Positions 34,617-43,636 of a DNA stretch of 64,000 nucleotides are shown one piece after another. A program made the translations under genes and the position numbers. The notes under the pieces are model-generated. The model saw only the letters and a program-made list of their open reading frames with translations. It was not told the DNA's origin and made no database searches. The stretch is from the NCBI RefSeq assembly GCF_019457535.1, contig NZ_CP080417.1:2232001-2296000 (forward strand). The letters run 5' to 3'. Position 1 is the first letter of the stretch. Each line of letters begins with the position of its first letter. The DNA is from Shewanella halotolerans (GTDB lineage Bacteria > Pseudomonadota > Gammaproteobacteria > Enterobacterales > Shewanellaceae).

Positions 34617-35247
34617 AAACACTTCCTCTTGTTGGAGCTAAGATAATAAATTTATTAATAAAAACGCTTTTATACTTAGGCGAAAGATTTTTTGCAGGAT
34701 AAATGTTATCGAAATGGGTAATTTGTTAAAGCGCTTAAATGTAAACAGGTATGTAATTTGCGTTGTATGGGGCATTCGCAATTTTCGCCTGAGGCGCAAA
34801 TGACCTGAACAAAGTAGCAAAAAAGGTAAAAGATAAGGCAAGATTGAGCCAACAAAAACGGGCAAAAGAAAGAGAGTGTGATGCCGCGTTATTGGCTAAC
34901 TTAGATAGCACATTTGGGTACTCACCCGTTTGCGTATATCGAGCACTCTCTTAGTATGATTGTAGCCCTTTTGGTGTAATTTGCCCGCTGTTTTCGGGCC
35001 TTTTGGGGCCTTGGGGGAGTCAGTAATTCTGGGCTAGTTTTGGTGTATGGAGGCCCTTGCTGAAGCTGCTCAACATAGACTCAATGGCTCTACTAATCGT
35101 CTTAGAACAGTCGTCTTAAATCAGTCGCCTTAAACCAATAAACTTACACAACAATCTTAGACAATGGGCTCAAGCAATGGACTTAGCCAATGCACTCAAG
35201 CAAAGAACTTAGACAATAGGCTTAAACAATGGACTTAGCTACCGTAT
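34617..35247. other. 631-bp gap without a gene
   Basis: Between the divergent-looking ends of the RND adaptor start and the kinase-like gene's stop. A 75-codon frame (34865-34638, minus) is low-complexity and lacks a ribosome binding site, so it is not called. The right-hand 140 bp are a tandem repeat array. Promoter elements of the efflux operon must lie near 34640-34760 but none stands out. Confidence 0.6.
35098..35239. repeat. 13/14-bp degenerate tandem repeat array
   Basis: Eight consecutive 13-bp units fill 35136-35239 (for example CAATGGGCTCAAG, CAATGGACTTAGC, CAATGCACTCAAG, CAATAGGCTTAAA, CAATGGACTTAGC), preceded by three units with 14-bp spacing (CGTCTTAGAACAGT, CGTCTTAAATCAGT, CGCCTTAAACC). 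The array ends 9 bp before the stop codon of the kinase-like gene. Confidence 0.9.
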
Positions 35248-36369
35248 TTAGCTGAGCGCCTTCAGTGCTCTCTGAGTCATATGGTGGCTAAAGCCGTTAC
35301 GTTTATGATGCTCTGGCTGCCAGCCAGCAAGAAAGCGCTCAAAGTCGGCCCAGGCGAAGGGGAGTAGATCATGCCACTCAGTAACCAAAGCCTCAATTTG
35401 CTCCGTTGGCCAGCGGCCAGAAAGCTGCTGTTTGAGGGTCTTAAAGTAGTGGCTACAGGTTGCATCATAAATAGTCACCAACTGAGCCTCGTCCAGGCAG
35501 CTACCCAGCAGATAGATAAGGTCTTTTACGCCAATGCCGGCGCCGACATATTGAAAATCTACCACCGCCACACCGTCAACGCCCAAGGTCTCGATCTCTT
35601 TGTGAAAGCAGAAGTTGGCGACCTTAGCATCGCCGTGCACTAAGGTTTGAAACCTGGCGTGATTGAGTCTAGCGTCGATCGCCTCTGCGGCGCGTTTCAA
35701 AGGCACATCCGCCATAATTTCAAGCTCATCGGGTCGGGTTGCCAGGTGCCAGTAGGTACCGATTGGCCAAAGGCCAACGCACGGCGCTGCATTTTGAAAT
35801 TCCTTTTCTGACGGATGGTCTTTTGTTGAAGCTTCATAGGCAAATTCATTGGCAAGTTCATAGCCAAGTTCATCGGCAAATAATGCATGAAAACGCGCCA
35901 GCCATTCTATGCATGCGTAAAGCTCGGCCTGGGTCAGGTTGAAGCGGCGTTGATCGAACCCTTGAGCGTCGAGGTCACTCATAATGAGCAATATCTCTTG
36001 GGTCTCAGTATCTTGCTCAGCCGCAAGAAGTTGGGGGAGGTTAACCACGCCCTGACAACGACGAGCGAAGTCTCGATACCAATTGAGCTCTACCTGATAA
36101 GAGCGCATCTTGCGTTGATGAGAGATCTCTGTGTCCCATTGGTGGGGATGGCTGCTCCGTGTTGGCGGCGCGATATGCTTAACAATGACAGTTTGCGAAG
36201 CAGGCTTGTTAATTAGATCATCACAGGAGCTGTCATGCGGTCTTTCAGGCAGGTAATGCAGCATAAAGCGTGCTATCTCGCCATAGCCACTCCAAAGGGT
36301 CTGCAGTTTGCCCAGCTTTATGACTTTTTCGCATGAGAGTGTTTCGCAAAGCAGTTGCTCAATATTCAA
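35248..36369 (-). CDS. Aminoglycoside-phosphotransferase-fold kinase (EcKL/CHK-like)
   Basis: 373 residues with the protein-kinase-like small-molecule kinase fold. VHGDAKVANFCFHKE holds the catalytic HGD loop and the Mg-binding VVDFQYVGAGIGVKDLIYLL the DFQ motif, the pattern of ecdysteroid/choline-kinase-like proteins (DUF1679 group) rather than aminoglycoside resistance enzymes. A Lys/Glu N-lobe is seen around HIAPP and 'YQVELNWYRDFARRC'. Substrate unknown. Alone on its strand; the stop lies beside the 13-bp array. Low-complexity EFAYE/ELGYELANEF stretches show minor local expansion. Confidence 0.82.
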   Translation of the reverse strand: MNIEQLLCETLSCEKVIKLGKLQTLWSGYGEIARFMLHYLPERPHDSSCDDLINKPASQTVIVKHIAPPTRSSHPHQWDTEISHQRKMRSYQVELNWYRDFARRCQGVVNLPQLLAAEQDTETQEILLIMSDLDAQGFDQRRFNLTQAELYACIEWLARFHALFADELGYELANEFAYEASTKDHPSEKEFQNAAPCVGLWPIGTYWHLATRPDELEIMADVPLKRAAEAIDARLNHARFQTLVHGDAKVANFCFHKEIETLGVDGVAVVDFQYVGAGIGVKDLIYLLGSCLDEAQLVTIYDATCSHYFKTLKQQLSGRWPTEQIEALVTEWHDLLPFAWADFERFLAGWQPEHHKRNGFSHHMTQRALKALS

Positions 36370-36606
36370 GATAGAGGATTCCTAGCTAGTCACTGACAGA
36401 GCGTGCTGACACGACATAGGGTGTCATCAAATTGTCCCTATTGTCGCAGACAATAAAAACTGATGAAAGGCGGCTTGTCGTCTTGCAGGTTTAGCCGCTT
36501 GTATATCCAGCGGTTATAGACGCGCAGAAGAAGGGTAAAACAGGCAAAACATCGAACCTTAGGTTATGATTCTTGTTGTTAACTATTGATGATGTAGGGA
36601 GTTGTT

Positions 36607-37302
36607 ATGACAAAGCATGTGGTGATCACAGGTGCAAATCGCGGGATAGGCTTAGGCTTTGTCAGGCATTATCTGGCTAAAGGCGATAGAGTGAGTGCCT
36701 GTTGTCGGCAGCCCGCTCAGGCAAGTGCCTTGATCCAACTGGCGGAGATCCATGCCAAGCTCAATATTATTCAGCTGGACGTCACAGATGATGCCTCTGT
36801 GCACGCCTTGCCCCAGCATCTTAATGATGCGGCCATCGATATCTTGATCAATAACGCCGGCTACTATGGCCCTAAGGGGATAGGTTTTGGTCAGCTAAGG
36901 GCGGCAGAGTGGCAGAAGGTGCTTGCGGTTAATACAATTGCGCCCATCATGGTGACCCAGAGCTGCTATCCCATGTTGCAAAAGGCGACTAACGCCAAGG
37001 TGATCTGTATCTCCTCAAAGATGGGGAGCATAGCGGATAATCAAAGTGGCGGCAGCTATCTCTATCGCTCATCAAAGGCGGGACTCAACGCCGCGCTTAA
37101 GAGCCTGGCTATCGACTTGAGCAGCGAGGAGATCTACTGCCTGGCATTTCATCCTGGTTGGGTACAGACAGACATGGGCGGCCCCAACGCGCTGATCACA
37201 GTAAATGAGGCGGTAGATCAGATGGCTAGTTGTATCGATAACCTGGACGCAACTCAGTCAGGACAGTTTTTAAACTTCGATGGCCAAGCGATCCCCTGGT
37301 AG
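36607..37302 (+). CDS. SDR family oxidoreductase
   Basis: 231-residue short-chain dehydrogenase. TGANRGIGLGF cofactor motif, NNAGYYGP, catalytic Ser in ISSKMGS and Tyr/Lys in YLYRSSKAG, and the GWVQTDMGG loop. This is the csgA/carbonyl-reductase-like subgroup; the substrate cannot be deduced. AGGGAG precedes the ATG. Confidence 0.9.
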   Translation: MTKHVVITGANRGIGLGFVRHYLAKGDRVSACCRQPAQASALIQLAEIHAKLNIIQLDVTDDASVHALPQHLNDAAIDILINNAGYYGPKGIGFGQLRAAEWQKVLAVNTIAPIMVTQSCYPMLQKATNAKVICISSKMGSIADNQSGGSYLYRSSKAGLNAALKSLAIDLSSEEIYCLAFHPGWVQTDMGGPNALITVNEAVDQMASCIDNLDATQSGQFLNFDGQAIPW

Positions 37303-37360
37303 GGTTAAGCAAACTGATAACTGGCTTGGGCGCTATGATTAACACCCAAACTCATTTAGC

Positions 37361-38440
37361 CTATTTGGCCGGAAAAGCCGGTGAAATACATTTTCTTACG
37401 GTAAAACGGTAACGGTATTTTGCCGTACTGTCTGGCACCACCTCGAGAATTTCATAGTCGTTGAGTTCGACCACGTTGGCTTGTTCATTCTTCTCACAAC
37501 GAGAGCGGCTATCGGCCTCGAGGCGGTAGGCGAACTCGGCGATTAACTCGCGGATCTCACCCTGATAGGCGTGACGTAGCGAGGCGTATTCTTTTGCTAA
37601 CGATGCCTCGCTCTCTGCTTGGCGAGTTTGCTGTTCATCTGGCTTTCCTTGGGCTGATTCGGTGTTTGATAACGCTTCATCCTTCTCTGGCGCTTCAGCC
37701 CCGGGTTGCCCCTTTATTTCTAAATTGGCGCCCACCTCTTCTGTGTTTTCTGCTGGCTGCTTGTCTTGGCCTTTGTTCGACTCGCCCTTTACCGATTCCT
37801 CAATGGTTTTTAAATCGCTCAGCGCAGATTCCACTCTCTCCTCCACATCACCGATAAGCAAGATCAAATGGTAGAGCAAGACTGAGGAGAGTACAAACCT
37901 CACCATCAGGGTGGTGAAACGGTAGTGACTGTTGCCGGCAAGGGAAAATAGCTTGATACCAATGGGTTTTAATACCAGGGCTATCATGAGATAGAAAGGC
38001 ATCAACAGCTGGACAAACAATAGTCCGATGGCGCTAATTCCCAGGATCCAGGCGGGCAGGAGCAGTAAGATGGCAAAGTTATGAGTGTAATTAAAGTGCG
38101 TTGCCGGTACGCCCACTACCTCGTTAACAATGGCCCCAGCCATTGCAAGGGCATAGTTCGCCACAATAGCGTAGAAGAGCAGTAACACTGCCTTACCGGC
38201 GAGCGAATGCCAGACACGCTCAAATACAGGCCAAAACTCCAGGGTGAGGGCAATTGTGGTAATGATGGCCACTAAGCCTAAATGCTCGCTCATCAGCAGC
38301 AGCGCAGCCAGAAGGTAGAGCCTTTGTGGCAGAGTGAGACGTTGCCACACATTCTTGAGGCCCTGGTTGAATCTTTGTGGTATCGAAGTGATCCGGTTGA
38401 GTTTGTCTTCCAGCGCAGGTTTTGAGAAATCTATATTCAC
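37361..38440 (-). CDS. Hypothetical multi-span membrane protein with charged cytoplasmic tail
   Basis: 359 residues, no family recognised. About five to six membrane helices in residues 38-225 (LYLLAALLLMSEHLGLVAII, VLLLFYAIVANYALAMAGAI, FAILLLLPAWILGISAIGLL, MVRFVLSSVLLYHLILLIG). Then ~90 residues very rich in Glu, Gln, Lys and Ser, predicted disordered, and a C-terminal ~70-residue domain (ELIAEFAYRLEADSRSRCEK ... YRYRFTVRKC) with two cysteines. Convergent with the SDR gene; own promoter on the right. Confidence 0.75.
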   Translation of the reverse strand: MNIDFSKPALEDKLNRITSIPQRFNQGLKNVWQRLTLPQRLYLLAALLLMSEHLGLVAIITTIALTLEFWPVFERVWHSLAGKAVLLLFYAIVANYALAMAGAIVNEVVGVPATHFNYTHNFAILLLLPAWILGISAIGLLFVQLLMPFYLMIALVLKPIGIKLFSLAGNSHYRFTTLMVRFVLSSVLLYHLILLIGDVEERVESALSDLKTIEESVKGESNKGQDKQPAENTEEVGANLEIKGQPGAEAPEKDEALSNTESAQGKPDEQQTRQAESEASLAKEYASLRHAYQGEIRELIAEFAYRLEADSRSRCEKNEQANVVELNDYEILEVVPDSTAKYRYRFTVRKCISPAFPAK

Positions 38441-38561
38441 CCAATTACTCCATTATGATTTGGGATTGTTCAAGAAATATCCGCTTAATCGCATCCTTAC
38501 TTCATTCAAGGGTTTTTATGTTACCTTGAGGTTAATTTAAGGTAAACAAACGAGTAAAGCG

Positions 38562-39128
38562 ATGACTAGCCAAGTAGAGATAAAACCCTTAGCGCAGGAA
38601 GATTTTGAGCGAGTCATCGCCCTCGGTAATCTGGTTCATGGCGATGGCTATCTCGATGAACAGATGCTTAGCGAGATGCAGCATAAGGCTTTTAAATCTG
38701 GCCTCAATGCAAACTTTGTTGCCTACTTAGAAGGTGAGTTAATCGGCTTTCGGCTGACCTACGCGCCAGGCAATTGGACGCTGGATCGCTGGTGCTCGCC
38801 AGCGCTATGGCCTCTAGCACCCGAACAGTGCTGTTATTTTAAATGTAATACGGTCGCCGAGGAGGCTAGGGGACTTGGCATAGGTAAAGCCCTGCTTGAA
38901 AGCTCCGTTGAAACCTGTAAGGCCCAAGGCGCCTTGGCTGGGGTGAGCCATCTCTGGAAACAGAGCCCAGATAACTCAGCTGTGGGGTACTTTACCAAGG
39001 CCGGAGGCAAGCTTATCAAGGAACATCCTGAGCGCTGGAACAATAACCCAGATCATCCCGACTATGTCTGCGTGCTGTGTGGCAGAGAATGTCATTGCGT
39101 CGCCTGCGAGATGATCCTGATTTTCTAG
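38562..39128 (+). CDS. GNAT family N-acetyltransferase with Cys-rich C terminus
   Basis: 188 residues. GNAT core with acetyl-CoA loop EEARGLGIGKALLESSVE (about residues 98-115) and YFTKAGGKLIKEHPERW. After the fold the protein ends in YVCVLCGRECHCVACEMIL, five cysteines and a histidine in 17 residues, which looks like a metal-binding knuckle. Substrate unknown. Located 61 bp before an FAD-dependent oxidoreductase gene, probably the same transcript. Confidence 0.85.
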   Translation: MTSQVEIKPLAQEDFERVIALGNLVHGDGYLDEQMLSEMQHKAFKSGLNANFVAYLEGELIGFRLTYAPGNWTLDRWCSPALWPLAPEQCCYFKCNTVAEEARGLGIGKALLESSVETCKAQGALAGVSHLWKQSPDNSAVGYFTKAGGKLIKEHPERWNNNPDHPDYVCVLCGRECHCVACEMILIF

Positions 39129-39189
39129 GTTAGGGAATTAACCAGCCATAACCTTCATACGTCATCACTTTCTAAAAGCCATAAATAAT

Positions 39190-40521
39190 ATGTCCTACGA
39201 TCCTTTACTCAATGACTTTCCCGATGGTCAGCCCTGGCCAGACTCTTACTGGGCGACGACCGTCTCTCGTCCTGCACGCTTGCCAGCCCTCACTGGCCGG
39301 GTGCAAACCGATGTTGCCATCGTCGGTGGAGGCTTTACCGGTTTGCTGACTGCCTATTATCTTGCCAGCGAATTTAATATTGAGGCCAGGGTGTTAGAGG
39401 CGAATCAGATAGGCTTTGGCGCCAGCGGCCGCAATGCCGGTTTCGTGCTCAAAGGCTCTGGTCGCATGGGTTATAGCCAGATGGCCAAGAAGTGGGGCAT
39501 GGAGACCACCAAAGGGATCTATGGTGAGTTTTCGGGCGCAGTGCGCCGGGTCGAGCAGTTGATTGAACAGCATGAGATTGCCTGCGATCCTCAGCCTAAG
39601 GGCTATCTTAAGATAGCGCACAACGCCAAGGCCTATAGCACATTAAAGGGAGCGGCCGACTTCATCGCCGAACATCTTGGTGATGACGCTCAGTTTCTCA
39701 CGCCCAGTGAGCTTAAAGAAAGCTACATGGACAACCATCAAGCCTATGGCGCGCTGCGCCTCAACGATGGGTTCGGTGTCAATCCCCTAAAACTCTGTTT
39801 GGGCTATAAGCGCGTGGTGCAATCCCTTGGCGTACCCCTGCATGAAGAGAGCTGCGTGCGGCAGTGGTTAAGAGAGGGACCTCAACACAGACTCATAACC
39901 GATAAGGGAGAGCTGATCGCAAAGCGGGTAGTCAGTGCCGGTAACGCCTATACACCTAAGCGTTTTAATCAAGCGGTTGATAATCGCTACCTGCCCATAC
40001 TGAGCAACATCATAGTGACTGCGCCTCTCACTGAGGCGCAGCTTGAGGCGACAGGCCTTAAGACGCATCAGGTGGTGATGGATACCCGTAGGCTCAAGTA
40101 CTACTACCGCCTGCTTAGCGATAATCGCTTACTGTTTGGGGGGCGCGGCGCAATAAGTGGCGCCGATGCAGGCGATCCTCGTTATGGAGAGCGATTAAAG
40201 CGCGCCATGACAGATTGCTTCCCGGCACTAACCGATATAACGGTCGATCACAACTGGACCGGATGGATCGCCGCAGCCTTAGATGATATGCCACACGTTT
40301 TTAGCCAGGGAGATATGGGTTATAGTCTGGGCTATTGCGGCTCAGGCGTCGCCTTCTCGGCACAGGCCGCCTATCGGCTGGCCCAGCATATTGCCGGTGA
40401 GCGCTTGCCCGAACTTCCCCTTTACCAATCACTACTGCCTAAGTTTCCCTTCGCGCGACTGCGACGCTTAGGACAAAGTGCCTATTATCAATATGCTTGG
40501 CTCAGGGACAGGTACAGTTAG
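39190..40521 (+). CDS. FAD-dependent oxidoreductase (DAO family, PuuB-like)
   Basis: 443 residues. Dinucleotide motif VAIVGGGFTGLLTAYYLA, the flavin-contacting IGFGASGRNAGFVLKGSGR typical of amine/amino-acid oxidases of the DadA/PuuB/GlpO superfamily, and C-terminal SLGYCGSGVAFSAQAAYRLA. PuuB oxidises gamma-glutamylputrescine in E. coli, but no other puu gene lies nearby, so substrate assignment would be unsafe. An adjacent GNAT gene could act on the same amine; this is inference. Confidence 0.88.
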   Translation: MSYDPLLNDFPDGQPWPDSYWATTVSRPARLPALTGRVQTDVAIVGGGFTGLLTAYYLASEFNIEARVLEANQIGFGASGRNAGFVLKGSGRMGYSQMAKKWGMETTKGIYGEFSGAVRRVEQLIEQHEIACDPQPKGYLKIAHNAKAYSTLKGAADFIAEHLGDDAQFLTPSELKESYMDNHQAYGALRLNDGFGVNPLKLCLGYKRVVQSLGVPLHEESCVRQWLREGPQHRLITDKGELIAKRVVSAGNAYTPKRFNQAVDNRYLPILSNIIVTAPLTEAQLEATGLKTHQVVMDTRRLKYYYRLLSDNRLLFGGRGAISGADAGDPRYGERLKRAMTDCFPALTDITVDHNWTGWIAAALDDMPHVFSQGDMGYSLGYCGSGVAFSAQAAYRLAQHIAGERLPELPLYQSLLPKFPFARLRRLGQSAYYQYAWLRDRYS

Positions 40522-40634
40522 GGCTTAATTTTTGATACCATAGCTCAACCACACGCAAAGCCGATGAGATGTTCTATAATTTTCTACTGTCGTTTTTTAA
40601 ACAGGTTAGAACTCATCGATAAAGGTTACCCGCT

Positions 40635-40910
40635 ATGAAACATGTTGTAGATAAGATGCTCGATAAACATCAGAAACTGGTGCATTCAGAGGGCGTGAAA
40701 ATTTTATCCCATACCCAGAGAGAGATTGATGAATGGGTGCAACATACGGTAACCATAGAAGGCTGCGATGCCCCCTTTAAGTTTCGCCGCACCAAGAAGT
40801 ACCGCAGCCTACAGGGACACAAGGTAAATATGACCTATTACCCTGAGACAGAAACCGTTGCGGGCTTCGATTTCGAAGTGATGAAAGTGGTGCGTATCAA
40901 ACGTTTCTAG
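40635..40910 (+). CDS. Small hypothetical protein
   Basis: 91 residues, basic and soluble: MKHVVDKMLDKHQKLVHSEG, then a probable small beta fold (TVTIEGCDAPFKFRRTKKYRSLQGHKVNMTYYPETETVAGFDFEV; only the order matters). It looks like a compact OB- or SH3-like domain but I recognise no family. Clean ATG preceded by AAAGG. Confidence 0.7.
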   Translation: MKHVVDKMLDKHQKLVHSEGVKILSHTQREIDEWVQHTVTIEGCDAPFKFRRTKKYRSLQGHKVNMTYYPETETVAGFDFEVMKVVRIKRF

Positions 40911-41101
40911 CTTGATGCTATGTGCATAGTACAATTCGAGACGATAGTGAACGGTTGCTGGCTAGGTTAGGCAGATCTAGTTAAAGTTTTGGCATCAGAA
41001 CTGATTTAAAAGCTGATTAATCCATTTCGGGTAAGCCGCTGTTCAGTTTATAGCCAATATAATAGTGAAACGAAATAAGCGTTAGGCTTAAGAGGTTCAC
41101 T

Positions 41102-41434
41102 ATGCAAGCAAATGCCACCCCAAGACTCCAAGCACAACTCAAACATATTCCAGCGGCGCAGGCCAGCGCATTGCACGCTGCCAATAGCCGGGCCTATTTT
41201 ATCAAGCGCCTTATTCAGAGCGATTGCCAGAGGGTCACAGATTGCCTGGCGGAGCATTACTTCTTACCCGGCGCTATCGGTGTTAAGCAGCTCCTTTCCT
41301 ATAAGAGTCGATTACTCGAACTCTATCGCTATGTGCTGTCGGCTGATCTTAGCAGTGCAGAGACAGACATTCTACTCGGGTATCTTTCGCAGGGGATAGC
41401 GAGCCTGGATGATGCCATGACGCGTACTGTATAG
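41102..41434 (+). CDS. Small hypothetical helical protein
   Basis: 110 residues, predicted all helical, no signal or membrane segment (LKHIPAAQASALHAANSRAY; LSYKSRLLELYRYVLSADLS). AGAGG is placed 6-7 nt before the ATG. A strong terminator follows. Family not recognised. Confidence 0.7.
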   Translation: MQANATPRLQAQLKHIPAAQASALHAANSRAYFIKRLIQSDCQRVTDCLAEHYFLPGAIGVKQLLSYKSRLLELYRYVLSADLSSAETDILLGYLSQGIASLDDAMTRTV

Positions 41435-41495
41435 CGCGATTAAAATCACACTAAGCCATACGACGAAACAGAAAAAAAAGTTGAAAGACTGACAC

Positions 41496-41525
41496 AAAAA
41501 AGGAGCCATTTAGGCTCCTTTTTTA
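41496..41525. terminator. Bidirectional terminator between the helical protein gene and gapA
   Basis: GGAGCC / GGCTCC stem around ATTTA flanked by six A and six T; serves the rightward small gene and the leftward gapA. Confidence 0.9.
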
Positions 41526-41551
41526 TGAATGTAACTCAAATATAACTTTGC

Positions 41552-42562
41552 TTACTTAGCAGTCATCAGCGCAACTGCGTTGTCTAGCATACGGTTACTG
41601 AAGCCCCATTCGTTGTCGTACCATGCCATCACTTTAACCAGGCGACCATTTACACGGGTCTGTGTCGCGTCGAAGTTAGAAGAGAATGGGTTGTGGTTGA
41701 AGTCGATAGAAACCAGAGGCTCTTTGTTTACCGACAGCACTTCACTCATAGGTGCAACGCTTGCGGCTTTCTCGATGATGGCGTTGATCTCTTCAACAGT
41801 GGTGTCGCGCGCGGCAACGAAAGAGAGATCTACCAGAGATACGTTTACTGTAGGTACACGTACCGCCATACCGTCGAACTTACCAGCCAGCTCAGGTACC
41901 ACAAGACCAACGGCTGCAGCAGCACCAGTCTTAGTTGGGATCATAGACATAGCGGCGGCACGTGCACGGCGTAGGTCTGTGTGATAAACGTCAGATAGAC
42001 GTTGATCGTTAGTGTACGCGTGGATAGTGGTCATCAGACCCGATTCGATACCAATCTCGTCGTTCAGCGGTTTAGCGAAAGGCGCCAGACAGTTAGTGGT
42101 ACAAGAAGCGTTAGAGATCACTGTCATGTCAGAGGTGATCACATCGTTGTTTACGCCGTAAACAACAGTCGCGTCAACGTTCTTACCCGGTGCAGAGATG
42201 ATCACTTTCTTCGCGCCAGCGTTTAGGTGTGGCTGAACCGCTTCTTTAGAAGTGAAGATACCGGTACATTCGAAGACCACGTCAACTTCAAGCTCGGCCC
42301 AAGGCAGTTTAGCTGGGTCACGCTCAGAGAAAGTTTGGATCTTGTCTTCGTTGACGTAGATAGCTTCGTCGTCGTGCTCAACTTTGGCGTTGAAGCGACC
42401 GTGTACAGAGTCGTACTTAGTCAGGTGAGCGTTGATTGAAGCATCACCCAGGTCGTTGATGGCAACGATTTGGATGGGGTACTGCTTTTCGCTTTCATAA
42501 AGTGCGCGAAGTACGTTTCTACCGATACGGCCATAGCCGTTAATTGCTACGCGGATAGTCAT
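41552..42562 (-). CDS. gapA: Glyceraldehyde-3-phosphate dehydrogenase, type I
   Basis: 336 residues from the ATG at 42562 (GAGGG upstream; the frame is open 23 codons further without support). NAD-binding INGYGRIGRNVLRALYE, catalytic cysteine in SNASCTTNCLAP, and substrate-site TGAAAAVG and 'AWYDNEWGFSNRMLDN'. Oxidises glyceraldehyde-3-phosphate to 1,3-bisphosphoglycerate. The N-terminal half also resembles erythrose-4-phosphate dehydrogenase, so the exact role among the GAPDH paralogues is open. A HexR-like site sits 34-50 bp upstream of the start. Confidence 0.92.
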   Translation of the reverse strand: MTIRVAINGYGRIGRNVLRALYESEKQYPIQIVAINDLGDASINAHLTKYDSVHGRFNAKVEHDDEAIYVNEDKIQTFSERDPAKLPWAELEVDVVFECTGIFTSKEAVQPHLNAGAKKVIISAPGKNVDATVVYGVNNDVITSDMTVISNASCTTNCLAPFAKPLNDEIGIESGLMTTIHAYTNDQRLSDVYHTDLRRARAAAMSMIPTKTGAAAAVGLVVPELAGKFDGMAVRVPTVNVSLVDLSFVAARDTTVEEINAIIEKAASVAPMSEVLSVNKEPLVSIDFNHNPFSSNFDATQTRVNGRLVKVMAWYDNEWGFSNRMLDNAVALMTAK

Positions 42563-42595
42563 CTCATATCCCTCAGGTAAATGTATAAAAATATC

Positions 42596-42612
42596 TGGTA
42601 GTAAAATTACCA
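42596..42612. promoter_or_regulatory. Candidate HexR operator upstream of gapA
   Basis: TGGTAGTAAAATTACCA contains the whole core GTARTAAWATTAC of the HexR pseudo-palindrome known from Shewanella central-carbon genes. Its centre is 42 bp before the gapA start. Confidence 0.6.
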
Positions 42613-42773
42613 AATTGACAGCTATCGTCAAGCGATATCGGGTTTTATTGGCTAGTTAGCTTAACAAATTTGCTGTTTTCTTTACAAAGATCAGATTTTT
42701 TACAAAAACCGGCTCGAATTCTGTAAAAAAAATACTAGTGGCAGACATTTTGCCAGCAAGGAGAATGGCTCAA

Positions 42774-43613
42774 TTAAGACGAGGTATTTAACTGAGCGCG
42801 GATCTCACTAGAAGCGTAGTCACCGTTTTTCAGATGTTCCACTAAGGTTTCGGCTTGTTCATCTAAAAATTGCGCCAGTTGCTGGTTGCCATTGATTAAG
42901 GCGTTCATTTTGGCATCGGATGCCGTGTTGCGCGTCATCAATACGTTGGCTTTTGAGAAGAGATAGGTTTTTTCCAGATCGTTTTGCTGGTGATAGATGC
43001 TGGCAAGGCCTAATAGCCAGTCCGGATTAAAGCTGTCCGGATCGGCACTGTCTAACAGCTGTAGATAGAGCGCCTTGGCCTTGTCGAGATCGGACTTCTG
43101 GTAATAAGAGGCGAGACTGGCCAGGATCTGGAGATCTTTTATGCTACCTGCCTGTTGTGCCTTTAATACGCGAGACAGGGCCGCCTGGTCATTGAGGCGG
43201 ATCCAGTGATAGTAGGAGAGATAGAGATCCGGGTTGTCTTTGGTCGTATCTCTCAGCTGTGCCAGGTTTTGGGCGCTGATGCCGAAGGCTCGCACTCGGT
43301 CGTTGGTGCGTTCGGGGTGCATGATGTGCTGCACGCCGGCGGCCAGTTCGATGCATTTGCTGTAATTTTCAAGATTGATTAGATGCTGATAGATCTGCTT
43401 GCCGGTGGGCGAGGGGGTGTTTTTAAGGGTGTAACGCTTCTGGATCAGGTCGGCTCGCTCATATCGACACCAGCTATCACGATGTAAATCGTCGCAAAGC
43501 TCAGGATTATTTTTACAAATCGTGGCGGTATTAGCAGCATTATCACAGCCAAACAGGCTGAAAAGCGCCAAAAGAGACATAATTGGTGTAATGATTACAA
43601 AATTTATTCTCAA
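42774..43613 (-). CDS. DUF2989 lipoprotein
   Basis: 279 residues. Signal peptide with lipobox LFSLFGC (cysteine at about residue 23), then a conserved cysteine-rich start CKNNPELCDDLHRDSWCRYER and a helical-repeat body that looks like TPR/Sel1 motifs (ASLASYYQKSDLDKAKALYLQLL; LLGLASIYHQQNDLEKTYLF, cited in part). Belongs to the DUF2989 family of Shewanella and Vibrio; function unknown, outer-membrane or periplasmic anchoring likely. It sits between the two GAPDH genes, with a HexR-like site 24-38 bp before its start. Confidence 0.82.
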   Translation of the reverse strand: MRINFVIITPIMSLLALFSLFGCDNAANTATICKNNPELCDDLHRDSWCRYERADLIQKRYTLKNTPSPTGKQIYQHLINLENYSKCIELAAGVQHIMHPERTNDRVRAFGISAQNLAQLRDTTKDNPDLYLSYYHWIRLNDQAALSRVLKAQQAGSIKDLQILASLASYYQKSDLDKAKALYLQLLDSADPDSFNPDWLLGLASIYHQQNDLEKTYLFSKANVLMTRNTASDAKMNALINGNQQLAQFLDEQAETLVEHLKNGDYASSEIRAQLNTSS

Positions 43614-43636
43614 AAGCGTGTCTCCTTAGGATTTTA

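Noticed and set aside
34638..34865. 75-codon leucine/phenylalanine-rich frame in the RND upstream gap
   Set aside because: AT-driven low-complexity composition and no ribosome binding site.
35136..35239. Regular repeats considered as a CRISPR array
   Set aside because: Units are 13 bp, directly adjacent and diverged, with no unique spacers and no cas genes.
35248..36369. Aminoglycoside resistance gene
   Set aside because: The HGD and DFQ motifs fit the wider kinase fold, but the context is chromosomal and the sequence resembles the EcKL/CHK group, not known resistance enzymes.
39190..40521. Putrescine utilisation (puu) locus
   Set aside because: Only a PuuB-like oxidoreductase is present; no puuA, puuC or puuD nearby.
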